From Aphodosoma sp045600865 (GTDB lineage Bacteria > Bacteroidota > Bacteroidia > Bacteroidales > Paludibacteraceae): 16,984 bases of DNA. Positions 1 to 6,671 of this stretch are shown one piece after another. The translations under genes and the position numbers were made by a program. Where the stretch lies: assembly GCA_045600865.1 (NCBI GenBank), contig JAZRYS010000252.1, positions 1 through 16,984 on the forward strand. The letters are read 5' to 3'. A model generated the notes under the pieces. It made no database searches. It was not told the DNA's origin and worked only from the letters and a program-made list of their open reading frames with translations. Every line of letters begins with the position of its first letter. The stretch's first letter is position 1.

Positions 1-251
1 GTGTGCAGTCCCTTCTTCTGCTTCAAAAAAATCAGAATACCCCCAAGCAGGAGGGAGGCCACCAGGACTATGAGACCGGCAATGAATCCAATGATACAGT
101 AGGCTAAAATGAAACCAATAATGGCTCCACCTACAGCTCCAGCTGCCCAATAGATGTAGCGTCCCTGAATCCCCATAAATTCAAGAGGTTTCTGTAACCC
201 CTTGAACAATGGGAAGTCAATATAACTGTCATCGCGATTATCTTTAGCCAT
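1..251 (-). CDS. traF: TraF-like conjugation protein (DUF4133), 3' end outside window
   Basis: The minus strand reads from an ATG at 251-249 off the left edge (83 codons seen). The protein starts MAKDNRDDSYIDFPLFKGLQ, continues KPLEFMGIQGRYIYWAAGAV, then shows two hydrophobic stretches at about residues 34-55 and 57-76, followed by a basic KQKKG. The FKGLQKPLEFMGIQGRYIYW block followed by paired membrane helices is the layout of the DUF4133/TraF inner-membrane component of Bacteroidetes conjugative transposons, thought to be a VirB3-like part of the mating apparatus. It lies 25 nt downstream of a traE remnant in the same direction, the usual traE-traF order. No promoter is visible directly upstream, so if the traE truncation is real this gene may have lost its normal transcription. 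Family assignment is from recognition, not a search. Confidence 0.72.
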   Translation of the reverse strand, partial: MAKDNRDDSYIDFPLFKGLQKPLEFMGIQGRYIYWAAGAVGGAIIGFILAYCIIGFIAGLIVLVASLLLGGILIFLKQKKGLH

Positions 252-276
252 ATCGAAGATGCCTGTAAACACTGAC

Positions 277-384
277 TTAGAGACCGAAGAACAGAGGAAG
301 AGCCTGAGCTGCAGCTACGAGGAAGATACAAGCACCGACGATCATCATGATCGACTTCTTGACATCCTGCTCCTCATTGTTCAT
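277..384 (-). pseudogene. traE: TraE-like (DUF4134) C-terminal remnant
   Basis: A 35-codon minus-strand frame runs from an ATG at 384-382 to TAA at 279-277. It reads MNNEEQDVKKSIMMIVGACI and then FLVAAAQALPLFFGL. This matches the last third of DUF4134/TraE proteins, where a K-x-x-x-G-D-x-D-x-x-K-(S/T) segment is followed by a helix containing GACIFL and ending in FF. A full TraE is about 100 residues with a signal-like first helix and a second helix. Neither is found upstream in any minus frame: the same frame stays open only to a TGA at 426-424. The homologous part therefore stops at about 385-390. The in-frame ATG is probably an internal Met of the original gene. A real short gene starting here is possible but less likely. 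Confidence 0.65.
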
Positions 385-439
385 CTTGATATGATTATTT
401 TGAAAGATTTGGAACGCTGATATTCAGCTATTTAGATGA

Positions 440-473
440 TTGGAACAAATGTTATGTTCCCAAAGTGTTCCAA
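440..473. repeat. Inverted repeat TTGGAACA/TGTTCCAA with internal GTTCCC
   Basis: TTGGAACA at 440-447 is perfectly complementary to TGTTCCAA at 466-473. Between them lies GTTCCC at 456-461, which is 11 bp, one helical turn, from the GTTCC at 467. A further GGAACG sits at 411-416. The same GGAAC/GTTCC core is repeated nine times upstream of the recombinase gene at 12400-12610. This is consistent with recombinase arm sites or sites for an accessory protein at the two ends of one element. Function is inferred. Confidence 0.5.
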
Positions 474-582
474 CATTGGGTAGCCAAAATTGAGTCCGTT
501 AAATTCGTTCGTACATAGAGCTTCAAAATGGTCAAAAATCGTGATTTTGGCAAAAATCCACTAAACACATTTTAACAGTGAA

Positions 583-707
583 TTTACATTTATTAACCGT
601 GTTTTTTCATGTAAATAGGGTGCCAGAGCCATGTTGCACATAGGAATAGGAATGCAAAAAATGACCCTATAAAACTACATGATTCAGCCTTTACATTTAT
701 GTAAAGG
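583..707. promoter_or_regulatory. TTTACAT motif cluster with a 20-bp palindrome
   Basis: The motif TTTACAT occurs at 583-589 on plus and at 609-615 on minus. It also forms both arms of a perfect palindrome at 688-707, CCTTTACAT-TT-ATGTAAAGG. This looks like an operator for a dimeric DNA-binding protein. The nearest candidate binder is the small HTH protein encoded at 1046-1240, but the palindrome is over 300 bp from that gene. Confidence 0.4.
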
Positions 708-992
708 TAAGGGTGTGAAACATGATAGAAGGGAAAGAAAAAGAGAAGTGTCAAATGGATTTAGACTTCCAGTTCACGATGCTTGGCGGTTTGCCGACAG
801 ATAGCAATCGAGATCTGAAAGTTAGAAGCCAGTTGTCTCTTCGACAAACCGTCACTGGGCATTGTGTCAGATAGGACTCTATGCACAGATTCGTATAATT
901 ACGACGAAAGAATGTTAGTTATGGACTACAAAGAAGTACATAAACGATGTAATCTAATGATATTTAATATAAAATATGAAGAATCCTTCGTG

Positions 993-1018
993 TTTGTCAT
1001 TATAAATTTATAATTTTG
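993..1018 (+). promoter_or_regulatory. Possible Bacteroidetes promoter for the R-M operon
   Basis: TAATTTTG at 1011-1018 fits the Bacteroidetes -7 element TAnnTTTG. A TTTG lies at 993-996, but the gap between the two is only 14 bp against the usual 19-21, so the -33 assignment is weak. Transcription from here would start about 20 bases before the ATG at 1046. Confidence 0.4.
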
Positions 1019-1045
1019 CACGAAAATTAAAACTTTTGTATTATA

Positions 1046-1240
1046 ATGGCAAATCTAAATAGACTCAAAGTTGTTCTTGTAGAACATGGAAAAACTGGCA
1101 AATGGTTAGCGGAACAATTAGGAAAGTCTAATTGTACCGTAAGTAAATGGTGCAGTAATACTGTTCAACCAGACTTGCAAACTTTGGATAAAATCTCAAA
1201 GTTACTTAATGTAGATAAGCGTGACTTATTAACTCCATAA
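1046..1240 (+). CDS. Small XRE-type HTH regulator of the R-M operon
   Basis: This 64-residue protein is almost entirely one Cro/C1-type helix-turn-helix domain. Residues about 15-35 (GKTGKWLAEQLGKSNCTVSK) give the two DNA-contact helices, followed by W-x(6)-PDLQTLDKISKLLNV. This is the layout of small XRE regulators found beside methyltransferase genes, including the C (controller) proteins of type II R-M systems. It lies 18 nt upstream of the methyltransferase gene on the same strand, so the three genes probably form one operon. In such systems the regulator usually delays endonuclease expression until the host DNA is methylated. Whether it does so here, and where it binds, is inference. The start is the only reasonable ATG, preceded by an AT-rich leader without Shine-Dalgarno. 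Confidence 0.82.
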   Translation: MANLNRLKVVLVEHGKTGKWLAEQLGKSNCTVSKWCSNTVQPDLQTLDKISKLLNVDKRDLLTP

Positions 1241-1258
1241 TTCAAAATCAACTTTGAC

Positions 1259-2386
1259 ATGAATATATTCTCCTTTTTCTCAGGTGCAGGTTTTCTGGAT
1301 TTGGGGTTTGAGCTACAAGGTAATTTTGATGTGGTATTCGTCAACGAGTTCCATCAGGCATTTAACCATGTGTATCAGTATGCAAGAGAACACATGGGGA
1401 TAAATCCACCAATGTACGGACATCATGTCGAAAACATCTTGCATTATTTGGATGGTGAGCATCCTGAAATGTTGGAAGAGCTGATTCATTTAGTAGATGA
1501 ATCAAAACATAATCAATTGACAGGCTTCATTGGCGGACCTCCTTGTCCGGACTTTAGTGTAGCCGGTCGAAATAGAGGTCAAGAAGGTGAAAATGGTCGT
1601 TTATCAGGGACTTATTGTGACTTGATATGTGAAACGCATCCAGATTTCTTTGTATTTGAAAATGTAAAGGGGCTTTATCGTACCGCAAGGCATCGTGCAT
1701 TCTTCGAAGAGCTCAAGCAACGATTCATAGCACATGGCTATTATTTGACCGAACAGTTGATAAATGCGATAGAATATGGTGCACCTCAGGATCGAGATAG
1801 AATTATCCTTGTAGGTTTTTCGCAAGAAACAGTCAATGACCTGCATCTTCCTGTCCAAGAACACAACTTGTTGGATTTCCCATGGGAAGAGCATAAAATA
1901 TATAATCTTGAAGCTGTTAAAGCATTGCCATGGCCGATTACAAATCCGTATCAAGAGAATGTTCCTACAGTCATGCCTGATGGGATAATTGAAGAATTGA
2001 CAGTCATGCATTGGTGGCAACAAAATGATGTAGAAAACCATCCAAATGCTAATATGTTCTTTCAGCCACGTGCCGGTTTGATTAGATTCCAGACAAAGGA
2101 TGAAGGTGATATGGAACGAAAATGTTATAAAAGGCTTCATCGTTGGAGATATTCTCCTACAGCTGCTTATGGTAACAATGAGGTTCATATACATCCTTAT
2201 CTACCGAGGAGAATTTCTGCGGCAGAAGCATTAGCAATACAAAGCCTACCGGCAAATTTTATTTTGCCACCGGATTTGACGCTTACAGATGCATTTAAGA
2301 CAATCGGAAATGGTGTACCATTCGTTGCTGCCAACGGAATTGCAGCATCCATTTCAGACTATATACAGAATCATGAAAATAACTAA
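1259..2386 (+). CDS. DNA (cytosine-5-)methyltransferase of a type II R-M system
   Basis: The 375-residue protein transfers a methyl group from S-adenosylmethionine to cytosine C5 in the recognition sequence of the adjacent endonuclease. The C5-methylase motifs appear in order: motif I FSFFSGAGFLDLGFE (residues 4-18, AdoMet binding), motif IV GGPPCPDFS (92-100, catalytic Cys96), motif VI ENV (134-136), motif VIII QDRDRIILVG (177-186), a short target-recognition region at about 190-310, motif IX around R318-E323, and motif X IGNGVPFVAANGIA (349-362). Length and motif order are normal, and the enzyme looks intact. The stop codon is 13 bases before the endonuclease ATG, so the two genes are very likely co-transcribed. 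The target sequence cannot be read from the protein. Its AT-rich codon use differs from the IS and the HipBST genes in the window. Confidence 0.95.
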   Translation: MNIFSFFSGAGFLDLGFELQGNFDVVFVNEFHQAFNHVYQYAREHMGINPPMYGHHVENILHYLDGEHPEMLEELIHLVDESKHNQLTGFIGGPPCPDFSVAGRNRGQEGENGRLSGTYCDLICETHPDFFVFENVKGLYRTARHRAFFEELKQRFIAHGYYLTEQLINAIEYGAPQDRDRIILVGFSQETVNDLHLPVQEHNLLDFPWEEHKIYNLEAVKALPWPITNPYQENVPTVMPDGIIEELTVMHWWQQNDVENHPNANMFFQPRAGLIRFQTKDEGDMERKCYKRLHRWRYSPTAAYGNNEVHIHPYLPRRISAAEALAIQSLPANFILPPDLTLTDAFKTIGNGVPFVAANGIAASISDYIQNHENN

Positions 2387-2399
2387 ATAATTGTCGACT

Positions 2400-3503
2400 A
2401 TGTCAGGTATATCAGCATATAACATTGTGAGAGCAATTAGAAATATTCCTGCTCTCTTCAATACCGATTTCAACTATATTAATCCAGAAAATCCCGGATT
2501 GTTTAGAGTGGTTAGTATTGACGGACTTGATGGACCTATCAAGATTCGCAGATGGTGGCCGAATCATCGTGAACCAAAGAAAAGGACTTATGCAGAAGCT
2601 CAAACAGATAGCATATCAAGAGGTGCATTATGGAGAATAGCAAATGCAACTTCTGAGGGCGAACCATTCAATGTTGATAGAATCTTTGGAGGTTCGTATA
2701 ATTGGCGTTCCGTTCTTGAAACTTTATTGGCATTAACCCCTCAATTCTATACATGTAACCCCGGAAGAATTGAGAATATAGGTGGTAAAGTATCTATTAA
2801 GAATGGTCAAAAGCATTTGTTATGGCTCCCACAGACACCACATGAAAATGGTAAGATTGAGTTCATGGAAACTCAAAATATGGCTATTTCTGAGGTTCCG
2901 GCGAAGACTGTAGTGTATGATAGTATTGTTTTCCCAGATAGTACTCTTGTCACAGAAGGTTTAGACATCGAAGCCATGCGTAGACACACCCAAATCCAAA
3001 TAGCTCTCTATCTCATAGGACATCAGCTTGGATTTAGAACATGGATTGCAAACAACGACAAAGGTATTGTATTCAAGGACAAACCATTGTGTCAACACGA
3101 AGGAATCATTCCGTCTTTAGAGTCTGATACAAATATTGTAACAAATAACCATGCAGCAAATTCTGCCTTGTTAATCGATTGCATTTGGTTTCAAAACGGA
3201 AGGCACATGCCGGCTGTAATGGAAGTAGAACATACAACAGGAGTAATAAGTGGACTTGATAGAATGAAAGGACTTTATGACCTAATCCCAGATTTCAAAA
3301 CCAAATATGTAATTGTCGCACCTGATGAAGACAGGGATGATGTAATTGAAAAAATCAATTTGCCAAGATATAAATGCTTGGAGGCAAGATATTTCCCATA
3401 CTCTTCAGTTGAAGAGTTGTATTATCTCTGTTGCCATCGAGGATTGCATGGTGTAACACCAGAATTTCTTGATTGTTACATGGAAAAGGTTTGTATTGCT
3501 TAA
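2400..3503 (+). CDS. Predicted type II restriction endonuclease, PD-(D/E)XK-like
   Basis: The gene follows the cytosine methyltransferase directly on the same strand and encodes 367 residues from the ATG at 2400. A TTG at 2391 would add three. I do not recognise the exact family. The best nuclease signature is in the C-terminal third: LLIDCIWFQNGRHMPAVMEV followed by EHTTGVISGLDRM. It gives an Asp (residue 260 from this start) and an ExE pair (275 and 277) on adjacent predicted strands, as in PD-(D/E)XK enzymes, though the usual Lys is replaced by Glu. A hydrophobic strand with KYVIVAPDEDRDDVIEKI follows, typical of the end of this fold. With its position beside the methylase, this makes it the cognate endonuclease. 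The N-terminal half (about residues 1-190) has no recognised motif and may carry DNA recognition. The reading frame is intact. Confidence 0.8.
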   Translation: MSGISAYNIVRAIRNIPALFNTDFNYINPENPGLFRVVSIDGLDGPIKIRRWWPNHREPKKRTYAEAQTDSISRGALWRIANATSEGEPFNVDRIFGGSYNWRSVLETLLALTPQFYTCNPGRIENIGGKVSIKNGQKHLLWLPQTPHENGKIEFMETQNMAISEVPAKTVVYDSIVFPDSTLVTEGLDIEAMRRHTQIQIALYLIGHQLGFRTWIANNDKGIVFKDKPLCQHEGIIPSLESDTNIVTNNHAANSALLIDCIWFQNGRHMPAVMEVEHTTGVISGLDRMKGLYDLIPDFKTKYVIVAPDEDRDDVIEKINLPRYKCLEARYFPYSSVEELYYLCCHRGLHGVTPEFLDCYMEKVCIA

Positions 3504-3637
3504 AAAACAATTACAATCTCAAGAAGTTAAATTTCTATCAACGGACATATTTAGGTGATGGAATCTATTCCTTTTTAAGAAAAGCCGAACCATAAAGTTT
3601 ACATTAACATCTTCGCAAGATTGACAACAAACTAAAT

Positions 3638-3678
3638 AACCGACTGATTTTAAGCGTTAAGCCTAAGGTCAGTCGGTT
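3638..3678. terminator. Bidirectional hairpin terminator
   Basis: AACCGACTGA at 3638-3647 pairs perfectly with TCAGTCGGTT at 3669-3678 across a 21-base loop. It is followed on plus by TGTTTTGTT and on minus by a T-rich run. It sits between the end of the endonuclease gene (3503) and the facing small ORF (3713-3922), where a terminator serving both strands is expected. Confidence 0.75.
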
Positions 3679-3712
3679 GTTTTGTTCCCGAATTGAGTAC
3701 CATCATCCCAAA

Positions 3713-3922
3713 TCACTCCATTTTCCAGAGTTTCTTCAGGACTGGTTGAGCGTTGACCAGAGAATCAATGTCATGGTATTCCTTGGCTTTGACTGGATCA
3801 CTCATGACATGATTGTAGAAAATGTGGTTGATTTGCTCCAACTTCATCACTCGACTCTGATATTCCTGATGCATTACCATGATTGCCATCAAGCCGAGAA
3901 GAAGCAAATACCACTTCCACAA
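3713..3922 (-). CDS. Small single-pass membrane protein, start uncertain, possibly broken
   Basis: The minus frame encodes a basic, tryptophan-rich N-terminus, a membrane helix (LWKWYLLLLGLMAIMVM) and a soluble tail of about 50 residues, MKLEQINHIFYNHVMSDPVK onward. That pattern looks like a real protein rather than chance. The family is not recognised. Small proteins of this topology are common in Bacteroidetes conjugation and mobilization operons, and this one has the same orientation as the mob genes. There is no good start: the frame extends upstream to a TAG at 4000-3998 without an ATG, so a TTG at 3922 or a lost start is needed. An ATG at about 3976 lies in another frame and reaches a stop after five codons, so a frameshift near 3960-3965 would join it to this frame. 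The nearby IS may have cut it off from its operon. Confidence 0.42.
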   Translation of the reverse strand: MWKWYLLLLGLMAIMVMHQEYQSRVMKLEQINHIFYNHVMSDPVKAKEYHDIDSLVNAQPVLKKLWKME

Positions 3923-4033
3923 TTGCCATTTGTCGGTTCTCTGCTTGAACTTCTGCCACCTAACCCAAGTTTGACATCTTATTAGTCGTTTTCTCTGCTA
4001 TTCAGGTTTTTGCAATTTTCATTTGCGGTGCTG

Positions 4034-5974
4034 TGTACTACAAACTTTTCTCGATTTTGATTTTTCTGAAAGGCATCTTCTTGTACTTTAGTCGTTCGAA
4101 AATGTCATTGGCGGACTTGTTCGGCTCGCTGCACAGCCTCATGTGGACTTTCTCTCCCAGAGCGTTCGTAGCTTCCGTTGTGACCGCCTTCTGCGTTGAG
4201 AGCCTGCGGACTATCTCCGTCCAGAAGCACGTCTCGCCTGTCTGCTTGAGCTTATATCGGATGGTGTTGACGATCCAGTATGAGAGCAATCCGAGGAAAA
4301 GGTGGGCATCTGAGCGGTCATCCTTCTTGTGGTGGATTGGCCTCAGGTTGAGGTCGGTCTTCAGCTGGCGGTTGGTACATTCTATCTCACGCGTGAGGTT
4401 GTAATAGTCCCAAGTGGTCTTCTCATCAAAGGTGGGCACGTTGGTCCTGAGGAAATAGATACCGCTCTGCCTGTCCACATTCTCCGGTACTGCGATGCGC
4501 CACTCGATGTCGGCCATGTTCTTCGGATTCTTCGGATCGTCGGGTATGTAGTCGATGACGTAGTACTTGGAGATGGACGGATATTTCTGCCTTGCCCTGC
4601 CCACGCGCTCAATGACCTTCTCATAGGCCTTCGTCCCGTTCTTCTTCGTGAGCGAATCCCTGGCCCTCTGCAGTTCCTCCTCGAAGCGTTCCTTGAATTT
4701 GCGGTTCATGGATGTTTCCTTGATCTGTTTGGCGGGGGAGTTTATCTCGAGGTAATAGTCGCCGTCCTCCACATGCTTCACCTGAGTGAGTTTGATGGGC
4801 TGCTTCTTGCTGTCGAGCACCGTGACGGTCCTGGCGTCAGGGACAATCTCGTAGTCGGTGAGCCTCCTGCGGCTGACGCACAGGTAGTTGTATCCCTTCT
4901 CCTTTATCTTCTGGAGGTTATCCTCTGTGGCTATTCCCGCATCAAGGCAAACGAGCACCTTGTCCTTCGGATCATTCGGTACGCGTGTCTTGGCATTGAG
5001 CGTATCCACCATGTCGGGCAGCGAGTTGGGGTCTGCCGTATTGCCGGCAAGGATGGACGAGTATCGTATGAAACCTTCCCTGTTGATGCACAGGGCAAGT
5101 ACGAGCAGCTTGCAGTCGGAGCGTTTCTCCTTTGAGCGGCCGAACTGGGCCTTTTGGCTATTGTCCTTGCGACCTTCGAAGTAGAAGTTTGTGAGGTCGA
5201 AGATGGCTATCCTGTTTGTGATGTTGAACAGGCCGTCCGTCTTCTGGCAGAGATGGCTTTCGAGTTTATCCTTCAGTTCATAGAGTGACGGAGCCACCTT
5301 ATATATGGATTGGAATCCCGGACGCCATTCCCGGTTGCCACTGATGAGCTCGCATACGGCTGAGTTCTCATCCATGATGCGCATGGACTTCAGTTCCGAA
5401 GGAGAGTAGATGGTGCGTGTGATGAGATGGGCCAGTGTGGTATTGATCTGTATCTCGCTCCAGCCTTCTTTCCGTAGGAACTTGTCTATCTCAAGATCGC
5501 GAATGGCCTGCAGGCATACCCATTCCGCACCGATCTCACGGGCATCGGTATGCTTGACAGTGTTTACGTCAATGAGGCGTTCTGCCTTCTCGCGCGACTC
5601 CTCCATGGTGGCCTTTACGGCATCGATGCTGCCGTTCCTCACCATCTCCTGCCAGAACTCCCTTGCCTTACGCCGTACAAATTCGTTGTAGCAGGAAAGT
5701 GGATCTCCGAACAGGTCTGCCTGTCCTTGGTGCTCGCGCATGTATGTAAGGCACTTGCCTATGTCGCGGATCTCCTCCGGGCGATGGGATTCATTGATGA
5801 AACCTACGTTCAGCATGACACGGCTGCGAACGCGGCCTGTCAGGTCACGGAATGACTCCTTGATGCGGTAGTACCACTCATCACGCTGAGTCTTCGGGTT
5901 GTATCTTGGCTGGGACATGAAGTGCATTGCGACTGCAAAGGTATAACTTTTCTGCGAGACTTCTGTGTACTACA
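4034..5974 (-). mobile_element. IS1634-type insertion sequence
   Basis: A single transposase gene fills this segment. The ends read inward TGTACTACAAAC at 4034 and TGTAGTACACAG at 5974 (minus), each with TCTCG a few bases further in, giving imperfect terminal inverted repeats of roughly 18-20 bp. A 13-bp sequence, CTGTGTACTACAA, also occurs in the same orientation at 4031-4043 and 5963-5975. It could be a target duplication, in which case the IS proper would be 4044-5962. The element is clearly GC-richer than its neighbours and separates the mobilization genes from the small membrane ORF. The exact ends are uncertain by about ten bases. Confidence 0.75.
4038..5927 (-). CDS. IS1634-type DDE transposase
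   Basis: The 629-residue protein is a DDE transposase of the IS4/IS1634 group, which cuts and rejoins the IS ends. The catalytic triad is visible: Asp244 in IFDLTNFYFEG, Asp329 in VLVCLDAGIATEDNL, and Glu515 in YYNLTREIECTNRQLKTDL. The last, with NLRPIHHKKDDRSDAHLFLG after it, is the characteristic C-terminal signature of IS1634-type enzymes. Length is normal for the group, there is no frameshift, and the gene appears intact. The start may be the ATG at 5927 or the ATG three codons on at 5918 (MSQPRYNPKTQ). I give the longer form. The stop codon lies inside the left terminal repeat, as in compact ISs. Long open frames on the opposite strand here, for example 4329-5135, are shadows caused by the GC-rich codon use. 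Confidence 0.93.
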   Translation of the reverse strand: MHFMSQPRYNPKTQRDEWYYRIKESFRDLTGRVRSRVMLNVGFINESHRPEEIRDIGKCLTYMREHQGQADLFGDPLSCYNEFVRRKAREFWQEMVRNGSIDAVKATMEESREKAERLIDVNTVKHTDAREIGAEWVCLQAIRDLEIDKFLRKEGWSEIQINTTLAHLITRTIYSPSELKSMRIMDENSAVCELISGNREWRPGFQSIYKVAPSLYELKDKLESHLCQKTDGLFNITNRIAIFDLTNFYFEGRKDNSQKAQFGRSKEKRSDCKLLVLALCINREGFIRYSSILAGNTADPNSLPDMVDTLNAKTRVPNDPKDKVLVCLDAGIATEDNLQKIKEKGYNYLCVSRRRLTDYEIVPDARTVTVLDSKKQPIKLTQVKHVEDGDYYLEINSPAKQIKETSMNRKFKERFEEELQRARDSLTKKNGTKAYEKVIERVGRARQKYPSISKYYVIDYIPDDPKNPKNMADIEWRIAVPENVDRQSGIYFLRTNVPTFDEKTTWDYYNLTREIECTNRQLKTDLNLRPIHHKKDDRSDAHLFLGLLSYWIVNTIRYKLKQTGETCFWTEIVRRLSTQKAVTTEATNALGEKVHMRLCSEPNKSANDIFERLKYKKMPFRKIKIEKSL

Positions 5975-6053
5975 ATTGAGATTTGGGAAATGCCGTGACT
6001 GGAAAACAGATAGTTATGACTACAACACCCGCGGAAAATTGTTGAAAATAATT

Positions 6054-6647
6054 TTAGGGTATCAAACTTGGGCTAAACTTCAAATAGCCTTTGATAGTGG
6101 GCTCGTGAAGCCCTTTGGCAGCCATGAAGAGTTCTCCGACACATCTCAATTGAGTCTTAGCAAATTCAGGGTCTGATTCAAGCTTGATAGTCCTGTCTCC
6201 GATGAATCGCATCCATGTACGAACATCTTCAGGAAATTCTGGAGCCCATTCTGCTATCTGTTCATGAGTCTCAAAGCCTTGAACCCTGCGTCGTGCCTCT
6301 CGCTTCTGAAGCTTTTCCTCATCATACTCCTTTCGCTTTTCCGTGTAATTGTCGCTTGCAACACTGAATTTAGTGTATAGCAAATCAGCCAAATCTTCCT
6401 TATCCTCGTCAGTAAAGGTCGTTCCAACTGGATGCAACCTAAAGTATTCACCAAGGGCAACAGACACCACTTGGCTTACAACTGATTGTGACACTGTAGG
6501 TGGCGGAATAGGCTTGTTGGCAGCTTCTGCCATCTGAGCCATTGACTTCTTGATGTCAGAGACATCTTTAGCCAGTCCTTCATACTTGGTATTGACAGCG
6601 GAAATCTCGTCCGTCAATTCCTCAATTGCTTCATCAACTTTAGCCAT
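6054..6647 (-). CDS. Third gene of the mobilization operon, unknown function
   Basis: This 197-residue protein begins MAKVDEAIEELTDEISAVNT. Its N-terminal 45 residues form a likely coiled coil, followed by a proline-rich linker (NKPIPPPTVSQS). A mostly charged helical region with RKEYDEEKLQKREARRRVQG follows, then a C-terminal segment, EWAPEFPEDVRTWMRFIGDR. I do not recognise a family. Its start is 24 bases downstream of the relaxase stop on the same strand, so it is almost certainly co-transcribed with mobC-mobB. An accessory role in mobilization is the simplest inference, such as a relaxosome protein or a helper to the host element's coupling protein. The coiled coil suggests it oligomerises. 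The IS right end lies about 80 bases past its stop, so the operon may once have continued. Confidence 0.78.
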   Translation of the reverse strand: MAKVDEAIEELTDEISAVNTKYEGLAKDVSDIKKSMAQMAEAANKPIPPPTVSQSVVSQVVSVALGEYFRLHPVGTTFTDEDKEDLADLLYTKFSVASDNYTEKRKEYDEEKLQKREARRRVQGFETHEQIAEWAPEFPEDVRTWMRFIGDRTIKLESDPEFAKTQLRCVGELFMAAKGLHEPTIKGYLKFSPSLIP

Positions 6648-6671
6648 AATATGAAATCATTAGAATTAGTC

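Larger units (their letters stand above)
385..1045. other. Non-coding stretch left of the R-M operon
   Basis: No convincing gene lies in these 660 bases. They contain GTTCC-type motifs (411-472), TTTACAT motifs including a palindrome (583-707) and the promoter of the R-M operon near 993-1018. Short open frames exist, a 50-codon plus frame from the ATG at 722 and a minus frame around 750-890, but they show no recognisable family, so I leave them out. The base composition is AT-rich like the R-M genes, so this DNA may have arrived together with them. Confidence 0.6.

Noticed and set aside
131..331. 66-codon minus-strand frame across the tra remnant
   Set aside because: It is out of frame with the TraF and TraE reading frames, which have recognisable family sequence, and it spans both.
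722..874. 50-codon plus frame starting MIEGKEKEKCQMD, and the opposing minus frame of about 45 codons
   Set aside because: No family features, no good start signals and no partner genes. It may be a gene remnant but cannot be supported.
1604..2194. Long open frame antisense to the methyltransferase
   Set aside because: It overlaps a gene with all C5-methylase motifs and looks like a low-complexity shadow.
4329..5135. 268-codon plus-strand frame opposite the transposase
   Set aside because: It is an antisense shadow of GC-rich coding sequence. The minus frame has the DDE triad and family signature.
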